This document shows, piece after piece, positions 18,128-25,688 of a stretch of 64,000 nucleotides of DNA. Each line of letters starts with the position of its first letter. Positions within the stretch are counted from its first letter, which is position 1. Position numbers and translations under genes: made by a program. The notes beneath the pieces were generated by a model. It was not told the origin of the DNA and made no database searches. It saw nothing but the letters and a program-made list of their open reading frames with translations. The DNA lies in the NCBI RefSeq assembly GCF_002056795.1, contig NZ_CP020104.1, positions 5,155,501-5,219,500 on the forward strand, given 5' to 3'. The DNA comes from Spirosoma aerolatum. Its GTDB lineage: Bacteria > Bacteroidota > Bacteroidia > Cytophagales > Spirosomataceae.

Positions 18128-18175
18128 GTTGTCATGCAGACGAAACCGGGCGCCCGGTTTCGTCTGCATGACAAC
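18128..18175. repeat. Perfect 48-base palindrome after the hexuronate operon
   Basis: The sequence from GTTGTCATGCAGACG to its inverse complement is perfectly symmetrical about 18151/18152 with no loop (centre GGGCGCCC). It starts 12 bases after the transporter stop. It lacks a T tract, so it is called a repeat rather than a terminator, although an RNA hairpin is expected. Confidence 0.9.
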
Positions 18176-18284
18176 CCTGAAAACAAGAAAAAACCTATAT
18201 CTATAAAACGTAAATCAGTTTCCATCCTAAACAAAAGCCTACGATAATTCTAGAAACTAACTATTCATTAAAACTTTCGATGCG

Positions 18285-19304
18285 ATGAATGTCCAACAAA
18301 TGGAACTCTCGGCTTCCCATCCATTAGCATTGCCGGTAGGCGTAACGCTCGACCGGTATATCATGCACCGTCAAACGGCTTTCCCGTATGCTACCGGCGA
18401 ACTATCACAGTTACTTCGTGATATTGCCCTAGCCGGAAAAATCATCCATCGGGAAGTTAATCGGGCTGGATTAATCGATTTAACCGGCGGTATGGGCGTT
18501 CAGAACGTACAGGGCGAAAGTCAGCAAAAGCTGGATATGATCGCCAACATTCGGTTTAGTCGCGCCCTGAAAAACGGTGGCGAAGCCTGTGCCATCATTT
18601 CAGAAGAAGAAGAGGACATCATCTACACAGGGAATAACCATGGCAAGTACGTGGTGGCTATCGACCCGCTGGACGGTTCATCCAACATTGATGTAAACGT
18701 ATCGATTGGAACTATTTTTTCCATTTACCGGCGGGTTACACCTATTGGTACCGAACCGACACTGGACGATTTCTTACAAGGTGGTCGTCGGCAGGTAGCG
18801 GCTGGTTATATTCTGTACGGCTCATCGACCATCATGGTTTACACGACCGGCCACAGTGTCAATGGCTTTACCTACGATGCGTCGCTGGGCGAATACATTC
18901 TGTCGCACCCCGACATTCATAGTCCGGCCAATGGTCAGATTTATTCCTGTAATGACGGGAATGTGGAAGGCTACGAAGAGGGTGTTCAGGCGTATCTGAA
19001 CGGTTGCCGGAAAAAGCAATTTACAGCCCGGTATATCGGTTCGTTGGTGGCTGATTTTCACCGGAATCTACTAAAAGGAGGAATCTACCTGTATCCATCT
19101 ACCCGTAAAGCGCCGGATGGCAAACTGCGGCTGCTGTATGAAGCATTTCCCCTTGCGTTTCTGGCCGAAAAAGCGGGCTGTCTGGCTACGTCTGGGCATC
19201 AGGCCATTCTGGATATTAAGCCCTATAGTCTTCACCAGCGTACCCCGCTGTACATTGGAGCCCCCATGATGGTCGAAAATCTGGTAGGCATGCTGGTGGG
19301 CTAA
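18285..19304 (+). CDS. fbp: Class I fructose-1,6-bisphosphatase
   Basis: A 339-residue FBPase class I. The metal and phosphate site is intact: [10 protein letters not shown], then the signature [20 protein letters not shown], later [15 protein letters not shown] and [31 protein letters not shown] (substrate site Tyr, Lys, Arg). It hydrolyses fructose-1,6-bisphosphate to fructose-6-phosphate. Placement right after hexuronate genes makes sense because growth on uronates yields triose phosphates and needs gluconeogenesis; separate transcription is likely given the palindrome between them. Confidence 0.96.
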   Translation: MNVQQMELSASHPLALPVGVTLDRYIMHRQTAFPYATGELSQLLRDIALAGKIIHREVNRAGLIDLTGGMGVQNVQGESQQKLDMIANIRFSRALKNGGEACAIISEEEEDIIYTGNNHGKYVVAIDPLDGSSNIDVNVSIGTIFSIYRRVTPIGTEPTLDDFLQGGRRQVAAGYILYGSSTIMVYTTGHSVNGFTYDASLGEYILSHPDIHSPANGQIYSCNDGNVEGYEEGVQAYLNGCRKKQFTARYIGSLVADFHRNLLKGGIYLYPSTRKAPDGKLRLLYEAFPLAFLAEKAGCLATSGHQAILDIKPYSLHQRTPLYIGAPMMVENLVGMLVG

Positions 19305-19324
19305 TTTGTAGTTAATTTATGCAG

Positions 19325-19353
19325 CATCCCGAAAGCTTCGCGTTTTCGGGATG
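19325..19353 (+). terminator. Intrinsic terminator after fbp
   Basis: CATCCCGAAA and TTTCGGGATG form a ten-pair stem with a nine-base loop, 20 bases after the fbp stop. The T tract is short (TGTTTGC). Confidence 0.7.
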
Positions 19354-19373
19354 TTTGCGTTTACAGCCCTTAC

Positions 19374-19754
19374 CTACATTTTTTTCAAAATTCGCGCCCG
19401 GTGCTGCATACCCCAGTTTCTTAACGCATCAATAATGCTATCCAGCGTCTGGCTGTAATCGGTCAGTTCATATTCGACGGTGATGGGCGTAGTTGTGTAG
19501 ACATTGCGAATCACAAATTCATTCAGCTCAAGTTCTTTCAGTTCTTTGCTCAGTACCTTGGCCGTAATCCCATTCACGACCCGCTGCAACTCTCGAAATC
19601 GCTTGGGTCCGGTGCTCAATCCGATGATGATGGGAAGCTTCCATTTTCCATTCAGTACGTAAAGCGCATCCTGCACAGCCTGTACGCTCTGTTTGCACTC
19701 TTTATGATCCGCTCCAAGTCGTTGCGGAGCCAGGCCTTTTTGAATCGTCGTCAT
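19374..19754 (-). CDS. HxlR-family transcriptional regulator
   Basis: A 126-residue HxlR winged-helix regulator. Diagnostic are the N-terminal Cys (HKECKQSVQAVQDAL), the LNGKWKLPIIIGLSTGPKRFRELQRVV core, the recognition helix ITAKVLSKELKELE and the wing RNVYTTTPITVEYELTDY. Such proteins often sense redox or electrophile stress through the conserved Cys. It is transcribed away from a DoxX-like gene 153 bases away, which is its likely target. Confidence 0.93.
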   Translation of the reverse strand: MTTIQKGLAPQRLGADHKECKQSVQAVQDALYVLNGKWKLPIIIGLSTGPKRFRELQRVVNGITAKVLSKELKELELNEFVIRNVYTTTPITVEYELTDYSQTLDSIIDALRNWGMQHRARILKKM

Positions 19755-19907
19755 AGACTAAAGGTAATGCGCTGGGTTGAATTAGTGATGCGGTTTCCTG
19801 AAGGATAGTGGTATCCTTTGGGAAACTGCTTACAGATGGATACTGAGCGTATGTAGGTTTGCTGCTGTAATTCAGGTCGAACTACTACATAGTAAATCAC
19901 TCTATCG

Positions 19908-20273
19908 ATGAATCCGAAAAGTAAACGCATCGTCACGATCGTCATAACCGTACTGGCAGCCGGGATGGTTATTCTTAGTGGAATTATGAAACTAACCCAG
20001 TCAGCGCAGGTTATGGAAAGCCTCAACAAAGTAGGCGTTGGGCATTATGTGATTCTCTTGGGCTGTATGGAAATTGGTTTTACGTTGTTGTATCTGTATC
20101 CCAAAACCATGAAACTGGGCTTTATCCTGTTATCCTGCTACTTCGCCGGGGCCATCGCTACCGAACTGTCGCACGGAACACCGTTCAACGCGCTGATGCC
20201 CATCGTTCTGATCTGGATAAGTGCGTTCCTGCGCGACAAAACGATGTTTCTATCCACACCCACAACCATGTAG
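19908..20273 (+). CDS. DoxX-like small membrane protein
   Basis: A 121-residue protein with four membrane helices and the DoxX family start (IVITVLAAGMVILSGIMKLTQ with the GxxK pair), LYLYPKTMKLGFILLSCYFAGAIATELSHG and a terminal helix. DoxX-type proteins are thought to be involved in membrane redox or thiol stress; exact role unknown. The HxlR regulator is divergent, and this regulator/DoxX pairing is common in Bacteroidota. Confidence 0.88.
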   Translation: MNPKSKRIVTIVITVLAAGMVILSGIMKLTQSAQVMESLNKVGVGHYVILLGCMEIGFTLLYLYPKTMKLGFILLSCYFAGAIATELSHGTPFNALMPIVLIWISAFLRDKTMFLSTPTTM

Positions 20274-20277
20274 TATG

Positions 20278-20315
20278 ATCGATCAGCCCATGACTTCAGT
20301 TATGGGCTGATCGAT
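20278..20315. terminator. Bidirectional hairpin between convergent genes
   Basis: ATCGATCAGCCCAT (20278-20291) and ATGGGCTGATCGAT (20302-20315) are perfect inverse complements with a ten-base loop, in the 44-base gap between the DoxX-like gene and the convergent LytTR regulator. Confidence 0.75.
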
Positions 20316-20317
20316 AG

Positions 20318-21043
20318 TCATTTCTTCCACAGTTTATCATTCAGTACGCTGGCCATCACCTGATCGCGGTAGTTGCGGCTCATCGGGATGCGGTAGGTTT
20401 GAATGAACAACTCATTGCCCTCGATACCATCAATCTTGTCGACAGCAACCAGGTATGACTTATGCACCCGGATGAACGCAGGACTCGTTAAGTTCTGTTC
20501 TAAATTTTTCAGGTTCAGCAAGGTCATATACTTACCCTTCGTCGTGAAAATGGTCACGTAGTTCTGCATCCCTTCAATGAACAGAATATCTTCGAACAGA
20601 ATCTTTTCGTACTTATTGCCACACTTGATAAAGACATAATCTTCCGTCTTTGGGGTAGCAGAGGAAGCGGACTGGTTCAGGAGCCGATGATAGTCTTTGG
20701 CTTTATTGGCCGACTTAAAAAAGCGGTCGAATGTTATGGGTTTCAGCAGATAGTCCAGCACATTCAACTGAAACCCTTCCAGCGCAAAACTCGGATAAGC
20801 TGTTGTAATGATCACCATAGGGGGTTTCTGGATAATTTTCAGGAAATCGATCCCACTCATTTTGGGCATCTGAATATCCAGCAGAATCAGATCTACCGAC
20901 TGTTTATCCAATAAGGTGATGAGTGCCAGCGGATTCTCGCAGGTGCCGGTCAGTTGCAGGAAATCGACCTCCCTAACATAACTGGCCAACCCTTCCCGCG
21001 CTAGTGGCTCATCATCGACAATAACACAGTTCAGCATATGCAT
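20318..21043 (-). CDS. LytTR-family response regulator
   Basis: A 241-residue regulator. The receiver domain has DDE near residues 10-12, phospho-acceptor Asp56 (LILLDIQMPKMSG), ITTAYPSF and the Lys in YLLKPITFDRFF; the LytTR DNA-binding domain covers about residues 135-235 (YVFIKCGNKYEKILFEDILFIEG; FIRVHKSYLVAVDKIDGI). It pairs with the LytS kinase upstream on the same strand but is separated from it by 258 bases of nested inverted repeats. Translation may start at the second Met (21037). Confidence 0.94.
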   Translation of the reverse strand: MHMLNCVIVDDEPLAREGLASYVREVDFLQLTGTCENPLALITLLDKQSVDLILLDIQMPKMSGIDFLKIIQKPPMVIITTAYPSFALEGFQLNVLDYLLKPITFDRFFKSANKAKDYHRLLNQSASSATPKTEDYVFIKCGNKYEKILFEDILFIEGMQNYVTIFTTKGKYMTLLNLKNLEQNLTSPAFIRVHKSYLVAVDKIDGIEGNELFIQTYRIPMSRNYRDQVMASVLNDKLWKK

Positions 21044-21075
21044 TTGTTAACTTGTAGAACCGCATGGCGGCCCCA

Positions 21076-21281
21076 GCAGATTTTTTATGATCGAGCCTGT
21101 TAAACTGTTTTTTTGATGACGTTTTTGTCATTCCGACGAAGGAGGAATCTTCGGTAATAGCATTATTGTAACTACCGAAGATTCCTCCTTCGTCGGAATG
21201 ACAAAAACGAACCTATTTGGTCTCAATTTGTAAAATCATTATTAAGATTAACACTGATCATATCGATCATAAAAATCTGCG
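21076..21281. repeat. Nested inverted repeats between LytS and LytTR genes
   Basis: The inner repeat has perfect 36-base arms (21121-21156 and 21173-21208) containing GTCATTCCGACGAAGGAGG. It sits in the loop of an outer repeat whose arms are CAGATTTTTTATGATCGA (from 21076) and TCGATCATAAAAATCTG (from 21263). Outside the left outer arm the sequence AGAACCGCATGGCGGC (from 21057) resembles the 16016-16118 element. This looks like one element inserted into another. Confidence 0.85.
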
Positions 21282-21301
21282 TCCTATTATCGCCCTGATT
21301 A

Positions 21302-22423
21302 TCAAGCAACTTGTAATCGATCCACCTGCGCCATTTCAGTCAGGTTTAGCCATAAGGTAACGTTGAAACTCCTCGAATCCTGCTGAATAGTCAGGCTATG
21401 TTGACCTGGATACAGCAAATCCAGTCGGCGCTGGACGTTTTTCAGGCCAATACCTCCATAATGAACAGCCTCCTGCGTTTGCCCTGCTGTAGTGCTGTTC
21501 GCTACAACCAGCTTCAATTGCTGGCCTTCCAGCGATAACTTGATCCGTATCCAGTTGAGTTTGTCACCGTCTTTCGATACGTGCTTGAAGGCATTTTCGA
21601 TAAACGTCATGACAATAAATGGCGCAATACCCAGATGGTTGGCGTATCCTAATTCGATGTCGGCTGTAACCGTTACATTACTGTTTTGTCGAAGCTGCTC
21701 CAGCTCGATGAAATTTTCCAGATACGAAATCTCCCGGCTCAACCGAATCTGCGGGTCATTGCATTCGTACAGTTGATAGCGCAACAGATCAGAAAATTTA
21801 GCCAGCGAATTCGATGCCATATCCGGGTTCTTATGAATCAGAAAGAAAATCGAATTGATGGTATTGAACAGGAAATGGGGATTAAACTGATTCTTCAGGA
21901 ATTTCAGTTCTGTTTCCAGCTTTTCCTTTTCCAGCAACTGCTGTCGCTGCCGGGTCTGAATCCAGTTTCTCGTCAGTTTAATGCTCATCGCCAGGGTCGT
22001 ACTGGCGACGGTTGAGGGCAAGGCATTGCTGAAAAACGTATTGAAACAGGCCGATTGACCGAATAAGTCATAGATCGTTTGACCACTGGCAAAAGCACTG
22101 AAATAATAGCCACCGACAATACACAACGTAGCACATAATACGGTCAGAAGGAGATAGCTCAAATAGAGGGCATATCGGCTTTTTTCAAGGTACTTTGGAA
22201 TCAGAAAATACAGGTTAAAATAGACCGCCATTGCCTGAAAAATAACGTAGAAGCTGTATTTCAGCGCGTACGGCAAAACGGCCAGGCTCTGTAGCACCTT
22301 TACCGGATTTCCCAGCGTGACTACCCACCAGAGATAATGGTAGAAAAACCAGAACGGCAGGTGGTACAGTTTATAGCGAAAAAACCAGTTTTGAGCTGGT
22401 TGTTGCACTGGCAGAACGTTCAT
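21302..22423 (-). CDS. LytS-type sensor histidine kinase
   Basis: A 373-residue membrane kinase with four hydrophobic segments in the first about 155 residues, a coiled-coil (RQRQQLLEKEKLETELKFL), the phospho-acceptor block FLKNQFNPHFLFNTINSIFF, and an HATPase with N box APFIVMTFIENAFKHV and G box YGGIGLKNVQRRLDLLYPG. It is the likely partner of the LytTR regulator downstream. Unlike the kinase at 5598, its C-terminus is not altered by the adjacent repeat, which starts 21 bases beyond the stop. Confidence 0.93.
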   Translation of the reverse strand: MNVLPVQQPAQNWFFRYKLYHLPFWFFYHYLWWVVTLGNPVKVLQSLAVLPYALKYSFYVIFQAMAVYFNLYFLIPKYLEKSRYALYLSYLLLTVLCATLCIVGGYYFSAFASGQTIYDLFGQSACFNTFFSNALPSTVASTTLAMSIKLTRNWIQTRQRQQLLEKEKLETELKFLKNQFNPHFLFNTINSIFFLIHKNPDMASNSLAKFSDLLRYQLYECNDPQIRLSREISYLENFIELEQLRQNSNVTVTADIELGYANHLGIAPFIVMTFIENAFKHVSKDGDKLNWIRIKLSLEGQQLKLVVANSTTAGQTQEAVHYGGIGLKNVQRRLDLLYPGQHSLTIQQDSRSFNVTLWLNLTEMAQVDRLQVA

Positions 22424-22622
22424 AAGATCTACGGCTTGGCGATGTGGCGGTAATTGAATATCGTCAGCTCACAACCACTGCTAAATTTATAACTAAAAGT
22501 TCATTGCTTAGTCTATTGCACGGCTTCATCTGTCGGCTGGAAATATAGCCGATTAGCGAACAAAAAGTTGAGCACATATTCGTCGCCCCGTCCTAGTGTC
22601 AAACCCCTATGGGTCGCCGTAA

Positions 22623-23210
22623 TTATTTCTTTTTCACTATTCTTATAAATGTTCCGCCATAGAAAAAACCTGTTGGTTTGTCATTAGCATCATATTGAAT
22701 TGATTTCAATTCATACTCATCTTCAGTCATCCATTTGTAGGTATATAGCCTATACGTACCAACAGCTTCGTCAGAAAATGAAATCTTCAGGGAAACGTCC
22801 CCATTTTCATTTACAGTCCCTTTACCTACACCTGCTCTTGTTGTCCCAAAACTTGAAAGATGGTCCACTTCCTTTTTTACAGGATTATACGACCAAAAAA
22901 TATGTCCATAGGGTGGCGTGCCATCAATCACCGCAAGAAGGCTATTGTCGGTATTAAGCTGTCGGCAAACAGTATGATGGTTCGGGATTTTTATATGTTC
23001 CGTTTGTCCCCAATTTTGTGTCCAATTATCCTCCTTTAACGTCCATTCGCCAATAAATTTATGGAAGGGATTTTTGGGATTTTGCAGATTGGCTTCCTTA
23101 TTTGGATTGGCCGTTGACATGTTTTTTGGTGACATACAACGGCTAAATAGTAAATTTAATAGTAATCCTACAGCCAGTAGGTATGTGACGTTTTTATTTA
23201 AAAATGTCAT
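22623..23210 (-). CDS. Exported hypothetical protein, lipocalin/FABP-like
   Basis: A 195-residue protein with an N-terminal hydrophobic signal (VTYLLAVGLLLNLLFSRC; Arg before the Cys makes lipidation unlikely). After a low-complexity linker, NPFHKFIGEWTLKEDNW starts a mostly beta domain with alternating pattern (HIFWSYNPVKKEVDHLSSFG, VSLKISFSDEAVGTYRLYTYKW, GTFIRIVKKK). The IGEW start resembles DUF1579-type or lipocalin-like ten-strand barrels, which is tentative. The gene is more AT-rich than its neighbours. Function unknown. Confidence 0.75.
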   Translation of the reverse strand: MTFLNKNVTYLLAVGLLLNLLFSRCMSPKNMSTANPNKEANLQNPKNPFHKFIGEWTLKEDNWTQNWGQTEHIKIPNHHTVCRQLNTDNSLLAVIDGTPPYGHIFWSYNPVKKEVDHLSSFGTTRAGVGKGTVNENGDVSLKISFSDEAVGTYRLYTYKWMTEDEYELKSIQYDANDKPTGFFYGGTFIRIVKKK

Positions 23211-23542
23211 ACGCTGTTTTATGTGATTGTGAACAATTCTTCATTATTGCAGCCAACATACGGGCAACTCAGGGATATATTTCGGTTGATGCCCCCTTAC
23301 CCGAAAGTAAACAAATCGCGCTGATTTCCAGAGGGGTTTTATGCAAATAGCACCTTTGCGTTGACGAAATACATCTGTGGCTACACAACTAGTAGCTTCA
23401 GCTATGTGTGAGTCAAATCTTCCTGCCTGCCCTGAAAACAGGTCGTTGGTCAAGTAGATCGTGTTGGTCGTCAATCAGGCTTTGGGGAATTGTTTGCCCG
23501 TATTCTATTTGTTCCTCAAATAGATAAGCAACCAATCGCAAG
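23211..23542. other. 332-base spacer without a convincing gene
   Basis: Between two divergent genes. A 76-codon minus-strand frame (23244-23474) has no recognisable domain and no coding-like composition. No hairpin or strong promoter motif was recognised. Confidence 0.4.
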
Positions 23543-24634
23543 ATGCATAAAACCCAACCGATGAACTGGCGAAGTATACTTCCCACTGGCCTCCTACTGT
23601 TCTTTGTGATGGCGACCGTACCGGCTCAGCCAGTAAAGCAGGGAGCCCTGATGACCGAAAAACTGACCTCCACCATTCTTCACGACAACAAAATCGGGCT
23701 TGATCCCAATCGAACGATAAAGGTGTATCTGCCGCCGGGCTATGCTACATCGGGCAAGCGGTATCCCGTTGTCTACTATTTTCACAGCATTTTTCAGAAC
23801 GTCGAGCAGTTCTTTCGGGATGGGCGAGTGGTTGGTTTGCTGGATCGGGGAATGGCCAATAGGGTTTCCAGTGAATTTATTTTTGTAGCTGCCGACTTTA
23901 GTACCCCCACGACAGGGAGCATTTTTGAGAATTCGCCCGTGAGTGGACGTTGGCTCGACTTCACAACCGACGAGCTACTACCTTTCATCGATCAAAAATA
24001 CCGGACCATTCGCCACCGAGACAGCCGGGCCATAGTAGGCGATTTTATGGGCGGTCGGGGCGCCTTAAAACTGGCCATGACTCGGGCCGATCTGTTCAGT
24101 GTCGTGTATGCCCTACATCCGGTGGCGACGGGTATTGGCTATACCCCGTTTCCATTGGTTGAAGTTGACTGGAAAAAAATACACCAGGCCAACACATTCG
24201 ATGATCTCGGAAATGATGGACGTACAAAGCTTTTTGTAACAGTCTGTCAGGCTTTTTTACCTAACCCAAACCGCCCGCCATTTTTTTGCGACTTTTTTAT
24301 GGAACTGGAAAATGGCGTACCCAAACCGCAAGCCGAACGCATCATCCGAGGTTATCAGCACGGATTTCTCCTGGAAGAAGAACTGCCTGAAGCGGTTGCC
24401 AGCTTACAATCAATGCGCGGTATTGCGTTTGACTGGGGGCGTTTCGATCCGACGCAAAGTCATGTTTTTTCCAATCAGGTATTTAGCCGAAAACTGGAAG
24501 AATTTGGTATTGAGCATGAAGCCGAAGAATACCGGGGCACGCCCTGGAACAGAGTCTGGACCGATGATGGCCGTTTCTATACCCGTGTGTTACCGTTTCT
24601 GCAACGCCATCTCGTTTTTGACAGCCCCCACTAA
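23543..24634 (+). CDS. Secreted esterase-like alpha/beta-hydrolase lacking the nucleophile Ser
   Basis: A 363-residue protein with signal peptide (ILPTGLLLFFVMATVPAQP) and a putative-esterase (esterase D/Fes-type) domain: LDPNRTIKVYLPPGYATSGKRYPVVYYFHS, ELLPFIDQKYRTI and an AIVGDFMGGRGALKLA elbow. In this family the elbow reads GHSMGG; here Phe168 (codon TTT at 24044-24046) occupies the serine position, so classical serine-esterase activity is not expected. The rest of the fold is intact and the frame is open, suggesting a pseudoenzyme or binding protein rather than decay. A second in-frame ATG lies at 23561. The SnoaL-like gene follows after 27 bases. Confidence 0.85.
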   Translation: MHKTQPMNWRSILPTGLLLFFVMATVPAQPVKQGALMTEKLTSTILHDNKIGLDPNRTIKVYLPPGYATSGKRYPVVYYFHSIFQNVEQFFRDGRVVGLLDRGMANRVSSEFIFVAADFSTPTTGSIFENSPVSGRWLDFTTDELLPFIDQKYRTIRHRDSRAIVGDFMGGRGALKLAMTRADLFSVVYALHPVATGIGYTPFPLVEVDWKKIHQANTFDDLGNDGRTKLFVTVCQAFLPNPNRPPFFCDFFMELENGVPKPQAERIIRGYQHGFLLEEELPEAVASLQSMRGIAFDWGRFDPTQSHVFSNQVFSRKLEEFGIEHEAEEYRGTPWNRVWTDDGRFYTRVLPFLQRHLVFDSPH

Positions 24635-24661
24635 TCAATCCTTTTGGCCAAACCATTCAAT

Positions 24662-25591
24662 ATGTGTATCCGTTCCTATCTTTACCTACTTATAGCGCTG
24701 ACGAGCACAGTTTGCGCTTGCGCCCAGGCAACGCTAACGACCAATACCCAGACAGATGCCTATCTGAATCAATACCGAACCGATTTTGCCCGTTGTTTGC
24801 TGGATGCCCGAAGTGAACGCCTTTTGGGCTATTGGGCCGATGATGTTCGGTTGATGACCGAGTCACAACGAACCATGGTTGGTCGAACGTCTGCTCTGTC
24901 CTATTTCAACGCCTTGCTGGGCCGATTTACCGTTAAAGCCTATACTAGAATCCAGAAAGAACTGTTGGATTTAGGTAAACAGGTTGTGGACGATGGACTA
25001 TTTGACATGACCATTGTGCTGAAGAAAACGGGCCAAACGTATCACCTAAAAGGCAAATACCTGACCCTCTGGCAAAAATACAACGGCGATAAACTAACCG
25101 TCATCACAGACAGTTGGAACTACAATCACTGGCTCGATATAGCTGATCAGTTTCGCTTTGCCGAAGTGTCGGTTGTAGACGTTGCGCTTCAGGCACATTT
25201 GCCAATAAACTCACCCATTCGGTTTGAGCTGGCGGCCCTGAACCGATTGATGGAGAAGACCATAGCCGAGCATGATGCGAACCTGTGGGCTCAGTTTTAT
25301 TCGGACGAAGGTATTTTACTGGCCCAACATGATTCGATTTATCAAGGGCGACAAGCGATAGACGCCTACATTGCTATGCATACAAAAGATTTACCCATTT
25401 TCGAAAAGCTGGATGTGCGTAATGACCGGGTCGATGACCTAGGTCTCTATGTGATCGAATATGCCAGTCACATTGCCAATTGGCGGAATGGAGAGTCGTC
25501 GGGAATCGGGTTAGGCAAAGACCTGCGCATCTGGCGAAGAGAAAAGAACGGCTCGCTCAAAATCTTTAGGCATATCGGGATGTACGATTGA
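24662..25591 (+). CDS. Exported protein with two SnoaL/DUF4440-like domains
   Basis: A 309-residue protein with signal peptide (YLLIALTSTVCACAQ) and two tandem NTF2-like domains of about 120 residues. The first reads YLNQYRTDFARCLLDARSERLLGYWADDVRLM, then GRTSALSYFNALL; the second LNRLMEKTIAEHDANLWAQFYSDEGILLAQHD, then GRQAIDAYIAMH and LRIWRREKNGSLKIFRHIGMYD. DUF4440 proteins bind small ligands or act as isomerases; no catalytic assignment is possible. The ATG at 24662 is chosen; a TTG at 24644 is also in frame. Likely co-transcribed with the esterase-like gene. Confidence 0.85.
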   Translation: MCIRSYLYLLIALTSTVCACAQATLTTNTQTDAYLNQYRTDFARCLLDARSERLLGYWADDVRLMTESQRTMVGRTSALSYFNALLGRFTVKAYTRIQKELLDLGKQVVDDGLFDMTIVLKKTGQTYHLKGKYLTLWQKYNGDKLTVITDSWNYNHWLDIADQFRFAEVSVVDVALQAHLPINSPIRFELAALNRLMEKTIAEHDANLWAQFYSDEGILLAQHDSIYQGRQAIDAYIAMHTKDLPIFEKLDVRNDRVDDLGLYVIEYASHIANWRNGESSGIGLGKDLRIWRREKNGSLKIFRHIGMYD

Positions 25592-25688
25592 AGTACTTTT
25601 ATGACTTTTCATTCCAGCAAAGCTTGGGTTCGATAAATGAGAAAAGTAAGATTACTTGTCTATCGGAATATAAAAATAGGAGTACAGT

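Noticed and set aside
23244..23474. 76-codon minus-strand open frame between divergent genes
   Set aside because: No family resemblance and amino-acid composition does not look like a folded protein; lies in what should be a regulatory spacer.
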